Source: Bacteroidales bacterium Bact_22
Lineage (GTDB): Bacteria > Bacteroidota > Bacteroidia > Bacteroidales > F082
Assembly (NCBI GenBank): GCA_001603665.1
Contig: LUZN01000057.1
Coordinates: 1-45,064, forward strand
DNA: 45,064 nucleotides
Direction of reading: 5' to 3'
Shown here: one piece after another, positions 1 to 8,416 of the stretch
How the letters are laid out: every line of letters starts with the position of its first letter
Numbering within the stretch: position 1 is the stretch's first letter
Notes under the pieces: model-generated
Told to the model about the DNA's origin: nothing
Databases searched by the model: none
The model's input: only the letters and a program-made list of their open reading frames with translations
Position numbers and translations under genes: made by a program

Positions 1-173
1 ATTGAATGTCAAGAGGTTAACTGAAGAATTTTCTCCGGGTGGGGCGGAAATCGGGGCGGTAAGCAAGCCTCAAAAGCCCTCTTTTCCACCTTACCCCACG
101 AAATTTTACGCCAAAATTACGCTAAAAAGGAAAAAATTGATTAATTTTGATAGAAAAATATGACGGGCTAAAA

Positions 174-207
174 ACAAAAAAAAGAGACGTTTCAGTAAAC
201 ATCTCTT
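174..207 (-). terminator. Rho-independent terminator of tRNA-Asp
   Basis: Read on the minus strand, an 11-bp stem with one G-U pair (arms 197-207 and 182-192) closes on the tetraloop at 193-196. The distal arm runs straight into a T-rich tract (plus-strand A's at about 174-183). It begins 8 nt after the tRNA 3' end, so it very likely ends the tRNA-Asp transcript. Confidence 0.85.
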
Positions 208-214
208 CATTTTG

Positions 215-289
215 CGGTGCCGAACGGGCTCGAACCGTCGACCTCCTGCGTGACAGGCAGGCATTCTAACCAAACTGAACTACGGCACC
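215..289 (-). tRNA. tRNA-Asp (GTC)
   Basis: The minus strand folds as a full cloverleaf of 75 nt. The acceptor stem is GGTGCCG/CGGCACC with a G discriminator. The D arm is GTTC/GAAT, the anticodon stem CCTGC/GCAGG encloses the loop CTGTCAC with anticodon GTC (Asp), and a T arm carries TTCGAGC. The 3' CCA is not encoded (the discriminator is followed by CA). It has its own promoter and terminator, so it is transcribed independently of the comEC operon that ends upstream of it on the same strand. Confidence 0.97.
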
Positions 290-313
290 AAACCTTGTCA
301 GTTTTTGACGGGG

Positions 314-321
314 CAAAGATA
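314..321 (-). promoter_or_regulatory. -7 box of the tRNA-Asp promoter
   Basis: The minus strand reads TATCTTTG, an exact match to the Bacteroidetes -7 consensus TAnnTTTG, 25 nt upstream of the tRNA 5' end. No clear TTTG lies 19-21 nt further upstream. The AT-rich stretch beyond it (about 346-380) may act as an upstream activating element. Confidence 0.75.
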
Positions 322-347
322 CGGCGTTTTTGCTTACGCGCGACATT

Positions 348-369
348 TTTTTCAAAAATTTTTGAAAAA
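348..369. repeat. 22-bp perfect AT-rich palindrome between comEC and tRNA-Asp
   Basis: The 11-bp arm TTTTTCAAAAA is followed directly by its exact reverse complement. It lies after the comEC stop codon (408) and upstream of the tRNA-Asp promoter. It could be a weak terminator for the long comEC operon or a protein-binding site. Low-complexity AT sequence makes chance plausible. The octamer ATAATCAT also occurs twice just beyond it, at 385-392 and 396-403. Confidence 0.4.
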
Positions 370-407
370 TTTTAATTTAGAATTATAATCATCTGATAAT
401 CATTATT

Positions 408-2474
408 TTACAAATTAATAATAAAAGCTCCAGACGTTTTTACATCATAATAATCCTGTCCAATCTCCTCAGCCTTTTTTATGATTTTTTGAGATAAATA
501 ATCAGGAAGACTGCCGTCAAGTATCAGTAAATCAACGATATAGCAATTTAAGAGCCGCTCGAGGTCAATATTTCTCCTGCCTTGGACGATGAAATAGTCG
601 AGATGCGGACGAAAGGCCAATTTTACGCCAAAAGTCGATTTTTCGTCGGAAAATCCAAAAGTTTTGCCTCCAAAAGTGATGAGGTTGCCGCGCTTCTCGA
701 GATAAGGATTCTCGAAATAGGGGTTGTCGGTCAAAACGAAAGTGCCATTAGCTAAGACACCCTCTTTGACAAGGTTGTTTTCGATGCTGAAACTCGCAAT
801 CGAAGGGTCGTTGACAAAAGTTGTGTCGCAAAGCAGCACATGTCGGTTGCCGCAAACGAAGTCAACGGCAGTGGATTTCTTAACCGAATAAACCGTCAGG
901 CTCATCTGATGGCGTTGTATCATCGCCCGAGTGAACTGCGACACGCTGAATATCAACAAGATAGAAAGCATAGCGAAAAACAATCTCTTCCTTTTATGCT
1001 CGATGACAATCATCAGCAATAAAAGCGCGGTTATCAGGCAAGCAAACTCCAAGCTATTGATATACAATCCTTTAAGTATCGAAAAAGGCATGTTTTCGAC
1101 ACTGGTGACGATAAAATTCATGACGTGGATCAGCCATTTCACGCAGAAGGCGACACCTATATTAATATATGGGATGAAGAAGATGAGCAGCATCACCATC
1201 CCGCCCATGATGACGATGGTGGAAATGGGTCCCATGAAGAGGTTACTAAGCCAGAAATACGTCGGAAACTGGTGGAAATAATAGATTGACAACGGCGCTG
1301 TGGCGATCTGTGCCGACAGTGTGACCGAGGTGAGCTCCCAGATCTTGTCCACCAGTTTCGACCTGCTGAACACCAGGCGGTACAAGGGTTTCTGAATGAC
1401 CACGATGCCTATGACAGCGCAGTACGACAGCAGAAAGCCGACGTTCAGCAGGTTGGCCGGGTCGATGCATAACAAAAGGAACGCCGAGGCAGCCAGACTG
1501 TTGAGCAAGACGCCGTTTCTATTGAGCATCTCCCCTACAACCACAAACGACAACATTATCGTGGAGCGCAGTATCGAAGGTGCCATGCCCGCGAGCAGAG
1601 CATAAAACCATATCAGAAGCAGCAGCAACGACTGCTTCAAGATGTGCTGCCAGCGTTCCTTTTTGTTAAGAAACCCCAGCATATACGAGAAAACCATAAA
1701 TATCACGCCCACGTGCATCCCTGAGACGCACAGGATATGCATCGACCCGGCCGCGACGTATTTCTGGCGCAGTTCAGTAGGCAACGTGTCGTCATAACCG
1801 AGCAAAATCGCCGCCGCGACTGCATATTCATCGTCGCTGATACCGAGGTTTTGCATGGTTTCGAGCAGGAAGTCACGCAGTCGGTACGAAAATGCATAAA
1901 CGGGGTTCGCACGACTCTCAGGAAGCCTCTCCCAAGCGTCGTTTTTCAAGTACACCTGTCGCGAGATTCCCTTACGAGACAGATACTTCCGGTAGTCGAA
2001 CTGCTCAGGATTCAATGGCGGATCCAGCAGTCGCGGCGGCTCATGAAACACTATTACATCGCCATATCTTAAACCCAGCGAGCGCTCGTTCTTCTCGAAA
2101 TAAGCCATCACAGCGCCTTGACACGACTGCATCTTCAGCACCACCTTCACCGACTTCTCCTTCTCCGTCGGGCATTCCGACAGACGGGCAACCCACAGGT
2201 CGCAGTCTTCATCAATGTCGTCGTTACGGATATGAACGATGGCGACACCTATTAATATCAGATGCAGATTCAGCAACACACCGAAGACCCAGCGATAGCG
2301 GTAGTCTTTAACCGCCGAGGCAATCACAATCAGCGTAACTCCCAGTAAAATCACGGCAATCAGGACAATTTGCATTCCCCTTTCCGATAGGTTCAGATAA
2401 GAAAACGACAGCCAGATGCCAAGTACGAAAGGCATCAGCAACCGGATGAAAGGATATTTGAACCAATTTACCAT
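408..2474 (-). CDS. comEC: ComEC/Rec2-family DNA uptake channel
   Basis: A 688-residue polytopic membrane protein of the ComEC/Rec2 family, which passes single-stranded DNA across the inner membrane during natural transformation. The N-terminus has several membrane segments and a DUF4131-like soluble region. The family Competence core follows, with the stretch GSMHILCVSGMHVGVIF at about residues 242-258 and many further helices. The C-terminal region (about 530-688) occupies the place of the metallo-beta-lactamase-like domain, but I see no HxHxDH zinc motif, so that domain looks degenerate or absent. It is the last gene of the DUF2520-kdsC-ubiA-maf-surE-lpxB run, 92 nt after lpxB. A strong hairpin lies just before its start codon. 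No other competence gene is visible, so a role in transformation is inferred from the family. Confidence 0.9.
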   Translation of the reverse strand: MVNWFKYPFIRLLMPFVLGIWLSFSYLNLSERGMQIVLIAVILLGVTLIVIASAVKDYRYRWVFGVLLNLHLILIGVAIVHIRNDDIDEDCDLWVARLSECPTEKEKSVKVVLKMQSCQGAVMAYFEKNERSLGLRYGDVIVFHEPPRLLDPPLNPEQFDYRKYLSRKGISRQVYLKNDAWERLPESRANPVYAFSYRLRDFLLETMQNLGISDDEYAVAAAILLGYDDTLPTELRQKYVAAGSMHILCVSGMHVGVIFMVFSYMLGFLNKKERWQHILKQSLLLLLIWFYALLAGMAPSILRSTIMLSFVVVGEMLNRNGVLLNSLAASAFLLLCIDPANLLNVGFLLSYCAVIGIVVIQKPLYRLVFSRSKLVDKIWELTSVTLSAQIATAPLSIYYFHQFPTYFWLSNLFMGPISTIVIMGGMVMLLIFFIPYINIGVAFCVKWLIHVMNFIVTSVENMPFSILKGLYINSLEFACLITALLLLMIVIEHKRKRLFFAMLSILLIFSVSQFTRAMIQRHQMSLTVYSVKKSTAVDFVCGNRHVLLCDTTFVNDPSIASFSIENNLVKEGVLANGTFVLTDNPYFENPYLEKRGNLITFGGKTFGFSDEKSTFGVKLAFRPHLDYFIVQGRRNIDLERLLNCYIVDLLILDGSLPDYLSQKIIKKAEEIGQDYYDVKTSGAFIINL

Positions 2475-2475
2475 T

Positions 2476-2500
2476 CTTGCACGCGTTTTTCACGTGCAAG
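2476..2500 (-). promoter_or_regulatory. Hairpin abutting the comEC start codon
   Basis: On the minus strand CTTGCACGTG and CGCGTGCAAG form a 10-bp stem (one G-U pair) around an AAAAA loop. The stem ends one base before the comEC ATG at 2474. It covers the whole ribosome-docking region, so it could repress translation or act as a protein-binding operator. It is not followed by a T-run, so it is not a terminator. Its effect on comEC is inferred. Confidence 0.55.
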
Positions 2501-2566
2501 TTAGGCAAAAAGGTTATTACATTTCTTTTAAATTAATGCAAGTTATGTTAAAAATTTCGAGAAATG

Positions 2567-3691
2567 TTAACTTTTTTTAACATATGAGATGATAGTCTCG
2601 GCAGCTCGATCTGAAGCGCCTGCATTGCCCAGCACATACTTCAACTCCTCATATTCCTCGAGCAGTTTTTTCTGTCGTTTTGAGCTGTTGAGCAGCGACT
2701 GCAGTTCGTCGCGGATATTGTTGGCTGTCATGTCGTTTTGTATTAACTCCTTGACTACCAATCGGTCCATGATGAGATTCACCAGACAGATATATTTCAC
2801 TTTAGCCACCTGGCGGGCGATGAGATATGAAATCTTATTGGCTTTGTAGCACACCACTTCGGGCACGTCGAGCAAGGCCGTCTCGAGAGTCGCCGTTCCT
2901 GAGGTAACCACAGCAGCGCTTGACAGTTGCAGCAGCTGATATGTACGGTTCAGCACCAACCGAACGTTAGCCTTCTCCCCTATTATCTTCTTGTAATAGC
3001 TCACCGGCAGTGACGGCGCACAGGCCACCACAAACTGATAACTCGGGAACATCTTCACCACGTCGAGCATCACTGTGAGCATGCGGCTCACCTCTTGTTT
3101 GCGGCTTCCCGGCAGCAGCGCGATGATCTCTTTCTTCGGGTTGAGACGGTTGGCTTTGTAAAACTTCTGTTTGTCGACAGGTTCAACCTTAGCTATCTCG
3201 TCGAGCAACGGATGTCCAACAAATTGACAGTCAACGTCATAGTTGTCGTAGAACTTCTTCTCGAAAGGCAAGATGCAAAGCATTTTGTCGACCACCTTCT
3301 TAATGGTATACACGCGGCGGCGTTTCCATGCCCACACCTGAGGCGAGATGTAATAAAACACCTTGAAACCCTTCTTTTTAGCCCATTTTGCTATCTTCAG
3401 GTTAAATCCCGGGTAGTCGATGAGAATAAGTGCATCTGGGTTGAATTCGGCTATATCTTTTTTACAATATTTAATATTTTTTACAATTGTTTGTAAATTT
3501 GTTAACACTTCGACGAAGCCCATAAACGCCAAGTCGTGGTAATTTTTCACCACGTTGGCTCCGTTTCGGCGCATCTTCTCGCCTCCCCACGCCCTGATCT
3601 TCGCTCCGGGGTCCTTCTGTCGTATCGAGGCCACGAGATTTGAGCCGTGCAAATCGCCCGAGGCCTCACCTGCTATGATGTAATACTTCAT
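2567..3691 (-). CDS. lpxB: Lipid-A-disaccharide synthase
   Basis: LpxB joins UDP-2,3-diacylglucosamine to lipid X to make the beta-1,6-linked lipid A disaccharide at the cytoplasmic membrane. The 374-residue length is normal. Family features are the N-terminal AGEASGDLHG (about 7-16), the membrane-associating YYISPQVWAWKRRR (about 114-127) and the nucleotide-sugar site LLPGSRKQEV (about 192-201). The start codon overlaps the surE stop by 4 nt (ATGA), so the two are translationally coupled. It is a glycosyltransferase of the GT19 family. Confidence 0.97.
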   Translation of the reverse strand: MKYYIIAGEASGDLHGSNLVASIRQKDPGAKIRAWGGEKMRRNGANVVKNYHDLAFMGFVEVLTNLQTIVKNIKYCKKDIAEFNPDALILIDYPGFNLKIAKWAKKKGFKVFYYISPQVWAWKRRRVYTIKKVVDKMLCILPFEKKFYDNYDVDCQFVGHPLLDEIAKVEPVDKQKFYKANRLNPKKEIIALLPGSRKQEVSRMLTVMLDVVKMFPSYQFVVACAPSLPVSYYKKIIGEKANVRLVLNRTYQLLQLSSAAVVTSGTATLETALLDVPEVVCYKANKISYLIARQVAKVKYICLVNLIMDRLVVKELIQNDMTANNIRDELQSLLNSSKRQKKLLEEYEELKYVLGNAGASDRAAETIISYVKKS

Positions 3692-4458
3692 TTTTCAAAA
3701 CTTTTTAGTTTGTCCATGACGTCGTAAGCCGTCCAGTCGTAATGTGTCGGAACTATCGACGCATAGCCGTGTTTCAACGCATAGACATCGGTGTCGGTGC
3801 CGTTGTCTTCGACAATAAATTCGCCGCCGATCCAGAAATAATCGCGGTTGTGCGGGTCTTTCCGCTTGTCGAAAATCTCTTTCCAGCGTGCCTTGGCCTG
3901 ACGGCAGATCTTAATGCCTTTTATCGGGTTTTCCTCAGTGGTTTTGGGGAAATTCACGTTCAAGCAGACACCTTTCGGCAGACCTTCTTTCAAAACTTTT
4001 TTCGTGATATCGAGGATGTAGCCGTCGAGGTTGTCGAAGTTGGCGTTCGGCGAGTAATCCTCAAGGCTGAAGCCTATCGCCGGGATGCCGTCCATGCAGG
4101 CCTCGACGACGGCGGCCATGGTACCCGAATATATCACGTTGGTCGAGGCATTCGAGCCATGGTTGATGCCCGAAACCAACAGGTCGGGATACTCGTCCAT
4201 GAGCATCTGAAAGCCCACCTTCGCACAGTCGACCGGGCAGCCGTTCAAAACATACATCTCAAAATTCTCAGACTTCTCTAACTGTCTGAGTCTCAATGGT
4301 TCATTTATGGTCATCGAGTGACCTTGCGCCGACTTCACCTGCTCGGTAGACACCACCACCACCTTTCCAATCTGACTCATCAAATCCGCAAGTTTCCTTA
4401 AGCCTTTCGCCAAATACCCATCATCATTCGTTACTAAAATCGTCGGTTTTCTTTCCAT
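3688..4458 (-). CDS. surE: 5'/3'-nucleotidase SurE
   Basis: SurE is a metal-dependent phosphatase acting on nucleoside monophosphates, often linked to stationary-phase survival. The 256-residue protein begins with the signature LVTNDDGY (residues 8-15), whose two Asp residues bind the metal. It continues with SGINHGSNAS and SGTMAAVVEA, which complete the active site. It starts directly after the maf stop codon (4459) and overlaps lpxB by 4 nt, so it sits in the middle of the lipid A/Kdo operon. Confidence 0.96.
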   Translation of the reverse strand: MERKPTILVTNDDGYLAKGLRKLADLMSQIGKVVVVSTEQVKSAQGHSMTINEPLRLRQLEKSENFEMYVLNGCPVDCAKVGFQMLMDEYPDLLVSGINHGSNASTNVIYSGTMAAVVEACMDGIPAIGFSLEDYSPNANFDNLDGYILDITKKVLKEGLPKGVCLNVNFPKTTEENPIKGIKICRQAKARWKEIFDKRKDPHNRDYFWIGGEFIVEDNGTDTDVYALKHGYASIVPTHYDWTAYDVMDKLKSFEK

Positions 4459-5040
4459 TTAAAATTCCTTTAAAACTTTATACAATTTCTGCGTGGGCAA
4501 GCCCATCACGTTATAATACGAGCCTTCGACGTTACTGACGCCGATGTAGCCTATCCATTCCTGGACACCGTAGGCGCCCGCCTTGTCGTAAGGTTTGAAA
4601 TTATCAATATAATAATTAACTTCTTGATTATCTAGCGCTTCGAATGTCACCTTCGAGATAACCGAGAAGGTTTTCGTTTTCTCTTTTGTATGAACAGTGA
4701 CACCAGTCACCACCTTATGCACCTTACCCGAAAGCAGCTCCATCATCCGCACAGCATCGTCACGGTCTTTCGGCTTGCCGAGAATCTCATTTTCGACAAT
4801 AACGACGGTGTCGGCGGTGATAACCATATAATTATCAGGCAGTTCCGCATCTTCGAAAGCCTTAGCTTTTTTCAGACTCAAAAACGGAGCCACGTCGATG
4901 ACCGGCAGCCGCTGAGGATAGCTCTCGTCGACCTCCTTCGTCTGAATCGAGAAATCGATACCGATTCCCTTCAAAAGCTCTTGACGGCGGGGCGATTTCG
5001 AAGCTAAAACGATATTATATCTCTTTAAATTATCTAACAT
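4459..5040 (-). CDS. maf: Maf-family nucleoside triphosphate pyrophosphatase
   Basis: Maf proteins hydrolyse non-canonical or modified nucleoside triphosphates to monophosphates. The 193-residue protein has the N-terminal LASKSPRRQELL (about 12-23), the glutamate-bearing VDESYPQ (about 38-44), the catalytic ITADTVV (about 74-80) and the lysine-containing GKPKDRDDA. The C-terminal GVQEWIGYI differs from the GxQGxG form common elsewhere in the family. It starts 1 nt after the ubiA-family gene and abuts surE. The exact substrate (dTTP/UTP or m7GTP subfamily) cannot be fixed by reading alone. Confidence 0.95.
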   Translation of the reverse strand: MLDNLKRYNIVLASKSPRRQELLKGIGIDFSIQTKEVDESYPQRLPVIDVAPFLSLKKAKAFEDAELPDNYMVITADTVVIVENEILGKPKDRDDAVRMMELLSGKVHKVVTGVTVHTKEKTKTFSVISKVTFEALDNQEVNYYIDNFKPYDKAGAYGVQEWIGYIGVSNVEGSYYNVMGLPTQKLYKVLKEF

Positions 5041-5041
5041 T

Positions 5042-5977
5042 TTATTTTATAAAAAACATTGATAGAACTCCAATTAACATAGTGATTTTCATGGCAATAG
5101 ACTGCATATGAAACTGTTTCGAGGTTCTGAAACTCGCATCAAGCAGACCAAAAACATTGCCAAACAGCATAACAAACATGAAAATGCCAGCCCCTTCAAG
5201 CATATAGCCCGTTACAGTAAATCCAAAACCATGCAAATACTCTTTGGCGTACAATATCATGATGAATGTCGCCAAACTCAGCACCAACACGATAATCTGA
5301 GCAGCTTTGATACCCCAGGCGATAGGTATCGTGCGGCAATTTTGATTGTCATCGCCAACCACGTCTTCCATATCTTTTACGATTTCTCGGATGAAAGTCG
5401 TAAGGAATGCGAAAGCAGTGTAAATCAACACTATACGCAGCGATGTCTTCATCAAAGGTTTAAGGGTTATAAGCAGAAGTTCATGTCTCGAGACATAAAT
5501 CATCTCGAAAAGCCAAGGTACAAACACTGCGAAGGCCACTGATAATGAGACGATTAGGTTGCCAACAATGAGTTTTCTCTTATACGTTCTTGAATAAGAA
5601 TACAAACCACATACCAGAAGCATCATGTAGGCCATAATTGTGACGGAATTCTTGCCCAAAGCCATTATACTAGCCACCAAAGCGCATCCTAAACCAATGA
5701 TTGTCAATGTGATATAAGAAAAATTGCATTGCTTCTCGGTGAAAACTTTTCCGACGATAACCTTATCGGGTTTGTTCACCGCGTCGATGTCCTTATCGAA
5801 GATGTCGTTGATGACGTAGCCGCCTGCCTGGACGAGCACCATCGAGATGACCAGGAGGGTGAACGCCGCCGAGCTGTCGAACTGCATAACACAATGATAC
5901 ACAAGGCACATCATCAGTGCGGTGATGAGCAGATTCGGCCAGCGGACCAGTTTGAAGAAAGCACCTATTTTATCCAT
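5042..5977 (-). CDS. UbiA-family prenyltransferase
   Basis: A 311-residue integral membrane prenyltransferase with eight or nine hydrophobic segments. The first Asp-rich motif is NDIFDKDID at residues 57-65 and the second is KDMEDVVGDD in the middle of the protein. Both bind the Mg-diphosphate of the prenyl donor. Its closest annotated family in Bacteroidetes is geranylgeranylglycerol-phosphate geranylgeranyltransferase-like, but acceptor and donor are not readable here. I chose the ATG at 5977 over an upstream GTG at 5983 because it overlaps the kdsC stop as TAATG, a typical coupled start. Confidence 0.85.
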   Translation of the reverse strand: MDKIGAFFKLVRWPNLLITALMMCLVYHCVMQFDSSAAFTLLVISMVLVQAGGYVINDIFDKDIDAVNKPDKVIVGKVFTEKQCNFSYITLTIIGLGCALVASIMALGKNSVTIMAYMMLLVCGLYSYSRTYKRKLIVGNLIVSLSVAFAVFVPWLFEMIYVSRHELLLITLKPLMKTSLRIVLIYTAFAFLTTFIREIVKDMEDVVGDDNQNCRTIPIAWGIKAAQIIVLVLSLATFIMILYAKEYLHGFGFTVTGYMLEGAGIFMFVMLFGNVFGLLDASFRTSKQFHMQSIAMKITMLIGVLSMFFIK

Positions 5978-6501
5978 TACCACAGATGATTTTCGAAGTC
6001 TTTCATCCAGTTGTCCTGCAGTTTGAGCACCTGCTCGATGATGTCGCGCACGGCACCTTTCCCGCCTTCTTTGTTACTGATGTAGACGCTGATCTGCTTT
6101 ATCTCTTCAGAAGCATCGGCAGGGCACACAGGCACTCCCACCATCTGCATCACAGGATAGTCGGGCATGTCGTCGCCCATGTAGACGACCTCTTCCTTTT
6201 TGAGGTTTTTCTCTTTCATATACTCCTCTAACTTGATGATTTTGTTAGGGATATGGGTAAAAACGTCCTTCACTCCGAGCATCTTCATCCGCGCCACCAT
6301 CGAATCGGCGTAACCGCCTGAGATAACGGCGACGTTGTATCCGAGGCGCACGGCCAGCTGCAAGGCGAAGCCGTCCTTGACATTGGTGGCGCGGATGCCT
6401 TCGCCGTTTGGCAGCATGAAGACATCACCCTGCGTCATAACTCCATCATAATCAAAGATAAAGGTCGTTACGTTTTTTAAAAGTTCTTTATAGTTTTTCA
6501 T
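5977..6501 (-). CDS. kdsC: 3-deoxy-D-manno-octulosonate 8-phosphate phosphatase (HAD IIIA)
   Basis: KdsC removes phosphate from Kdo-8-phosphate to give Kdo, the inner sugar of lipopolysaccharide. The 174-residue protein is a capless HAD phosphatase of the usual family length. HAD motif I is FDYDGVMTQG with Asp17 and Asp19, motif II is the Ser of AVISGG, and motif IV is MGDDMPD. The start is the ATG at 6501. The frame also opens from a TTG at 6519, but the ATG gives the standard family N-terminus. It overlaps the end of the DUF2520 gene by 14 nt. The downstream lpxB supports an LPS role. Confidence 0.9.
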   Translation of the reverse strand: MKNYKELLKNVTTFIFDYDGVMTQGDVFMLPNGEGIRATNVKDGFALQLAVRLGYNVAVISGGYADSMVARMKMLGVKDVFTHIPNKIIKLEEYMKEKNLKKEEVVYMGDDMPDYPVMQMVGVPVCPADASEEIKQISVYISNKEGGKGAVRDIIEQVLKLQDNWMKDFENHLW

Positions 6502-7273
6502 TTTTTTGATAATTTTCAATGATATAATCCGTCAAAATCATGTAAATGGCAAGCTCGTCGGGATTGTCGGCCAGCATTTTTTCGTGTTCGCCAATGGTTG
6601 CGAAGTCGCCTCGACGTGCAGGACCTGTCAGAGCATCTTTTGGCGTTGTCTCGAACGATTTTTTAATCATTTCTTCGACGAGAGGCTTCATTATCTCAAG
6701 CTTTATGCCATTGTCTTTCAGCAACTTATCACCTATTCCGAGCATCACGTTAGTGAAATTCGAGACATAAACCGCCGCCAGATGTATCGCCTTGCGCTGC
6801 TCGTCGTCGCAGAAGACCACTTTTTTCGAAAAATGACCTGCGAAACGGCTAAGCATTTCTACATCATCCGGCGAATTGGCATATATTAATAAAGGTACCC
6901 CGTCGAACTCAATTTCGCGATTTTTACTCATCGTCTGCAGCGGATAAAAAACTCCGAAGCGCATCGTACGGTTGAGCAGCTCGGCCGACTTGGTTCCAGA
7001 AGTATGAACCGCAAGTCCTTTATACTCAAGCAGATGCGTCGCAACCTCAGAAATAGCATCGTCGTTCACCGCAATTATCGCAAGATCCGATTTCAGCACT
7101 TTTTCGTAGTCGGAAACGACTTCGACGCCCAAATCTTCGCTCACTTTTTTCGCCTTCGCGGAATCTCTAACCAGCATACAATAAGGTTCTATCCCTTTGC
7201 TTTTCAACAATTTACAAAGAGTATAGGCCGTATTTCCCGCCCCGATTATCGCTATTTTGCCACTTTGCAGCAT
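6488..7273 (-). CDS. Rossmann-fold DUF2520-domain oxidoreductase-like protein
   Basis: A 261-residue protein with an N-terminal NAD(P)-binding Rossmann motif IAIIGAGNTAYTL (about 7-19). An F420-NADP-oxidoreductase-like half follows, and the C-terminal half is all-helical DUF2520 (about 130-255). The substrate is unknown; related families include 6-phosphogluconate-dehydrogenase-like and ketopantoate-reductase-like enzymes. It is the first gene of the minus-strand kdsC-lpxB-comEC operon and runs divergently from moxR. Upstream, TAATTTCG near 7290 is a one-mismatch match to the -7 consensus but has no clear -33. Confidence 0.85.
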   Translation of the reverse strand: MLQSGKIAIIGAGNTAYTLCKLLKSKGIEPYCMLVRDSAKAKKVSEDLGVEVVSDYEKVLKSDLAIIAVNDDAISEVATHLLEYKGLAVHTSGTKSAELLNRTMRFGVFYPLQTMSKNREIEFDGVPLLIYANSPDDVEMLSRFAGHFSKKVVFCDDEQRKAIHLAAVYVSNFTNVMLGIGDKLLKDNGIKLEIMKPLVEEMIKKSFETTPKDALTGPARRGDFATIGEHEKMLADNPDELAIYMILTDYIIENYQKNEKL

Positions 7274-7339
7274 AGATTTATTTCAAGCTACGAAATTACA
7301 AAAAATTTCAGAATAGTCGAAAAATAGGTTAAATTTTTC

Positions 7340-7370
7340 TTTGCAGAATGAAATTTTTGCAATATTTTTG
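7340..7370 (+). promoter_or_regulatory. Bat operon promoter (TTTG-N19-TATTTTTG)
   Basis: A -33 TTTG at 7340-7343 is separated by 19 nt from a -7 TATTTTTG at 7363-7370. Both match the Bacteroidetes primary sigma consensus. The predicted transcript starts near 7377, leaving a leader of about 38 nt before the moxR ATG at 7415. This also argues against the TTG at 7379 as the start codon. Confidence 0.8.
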
Positions 7371-7414
7371 CGTTTATATTGAAAATTGAAAAAAAGCATA
7401 AAAATCGCAATAAA

Positions 7415-8407
7415 ATGATTGAAACAGACATTCGCGAATTAAACGAAAAGATTCAGAGAGAGAGTCAGTTTATCGACTTGATCAACATGGAAATGAGCAA
7501 GGTTATCGTGGGTCAGAAACACATGACAGAGCGTTTGCTCATCGGTTTATTGTCGAACGGCCACATCCTTTTGGAAGGTGTTCCCGGACTAGCTAAGACA
7601 TTGGCTATCAAGACATTGGCAAGTATTGTCGATGCCGATTTCAGCCGTATTCAGTTTACTCCTGACCTTCTGCCTGCCGACCTTGTCGGAACCATGATTT
7701 ACAGTCAGAAGACGGAGGAATTCATAGTGAGAAAAGGCCCGGTGTTCGCTAACTTCGTGTTGGCGGATGAGATCAACCGTTCACCTGCGAAGGTGCAGAG
7801 CGCATTGCTCGAGGCCATGCAGGAGCATCAGGTGACCATCGGAGAGAGCACTTTCGCCTTGCCGGATCCATTCCTCGTCATGGCAACACAGAACCCTATC
7901 GAGCAGGAAGGTACATATCCGCTCCCGGAAGCACAAGTCGACCGTTTCATGCTGAAGGTCGTGATCGACTACCCGAAGAAAGAAGAGGAAAAAGTGATCC
8001 TTCGCCAGAATATCAACAAAGATTATCCTGAAGTTCGCAAGGTAACGTCGACGAAAGACATCCTCAACGCCCGTAAGGTCTGCCGCGAGGTATATCTTGA
8101 CGAGAAGATTGAAAACTACATCACCGACATCGTCTTCGCTTCACGTTTCCCTGAGGAGTTTAAGCTGAAGAAGTTCAACGGCATGATCAGCTACGGCGGC
8201 TCACCTCGTGCATCAATCAACCTCGCTTTGGCAGCCAAGGCCTACGCTTTCATCAAACGTCGTGGCTACGTCATCCCAGAGGACGTGCGTGCTGTGGCTC
8301 CGGATGTGATGCGTCACCGTATCGGTCTGACCTACGAGGCAGAAGCAGAAAATATCACAACAGAAGATATCATCAACGAGATTTTGAACATCGTAGAGGT
8401 GCCGTAA
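7415..8407 (+). CDS. moxR: MoxR-family AAA+ ATPase
   Basis: A 330-residue MoxR AAA+ ATPase, thought to act as a chaperone that matures or loads partner VWA-domain proteins. Walker A is GVPGLAKT (55-62) and Walker B is VLADE (115-119). Sensor and arginine-finger regions follow with QNPIEQEGTYPLPEAQ, and a C-terminal lid domain covers about 240-330. The start is the ATG at 7415; a TTG 36 nt upstream would fall at the transcription start. It is the first gene of the eight-gene Bat operon and is followed 9 nt later by the DUF58 gene, the usual partner order. Confidence 0.95.
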   Translation: MIETDIRELNEKIQRESQFIDLINMEMSKVIVGQKHMTERLLIGLLSNGHILLEGVPGLAKTLAIKTLASIVDADFSRIQFTPDLLPADLVGTMIYSQKTEEFIVRKGPVFANFVLADEINRSPAKVQSALLEAMQEHQVTIGESTFALPDPFLVMATQNPIEQEGTYPLPEAQVDRFMLKVVIDYPKKEEEKVILRQNINKDYPEVRKVTSTKDILNARKVCREVYLDEKIENYITDIVFASRFPEEFKLKKFNGMISYGGSPRASINLALAAKAYAFIKRRGYVIPEDVRAVAPDVMRHRIGLTYEAEAENITTEDIINEILNIVEVP

Positions 8408-8416
8408 TTCTAAATT

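Noticed and set aside
7379-7414. An N-terminal extension of MoxR from a TTG codon
   Set aside because: It begins at the predicted transcription start and adds only Lys/Asn-rich residues; the ATG at 7415 fits better.
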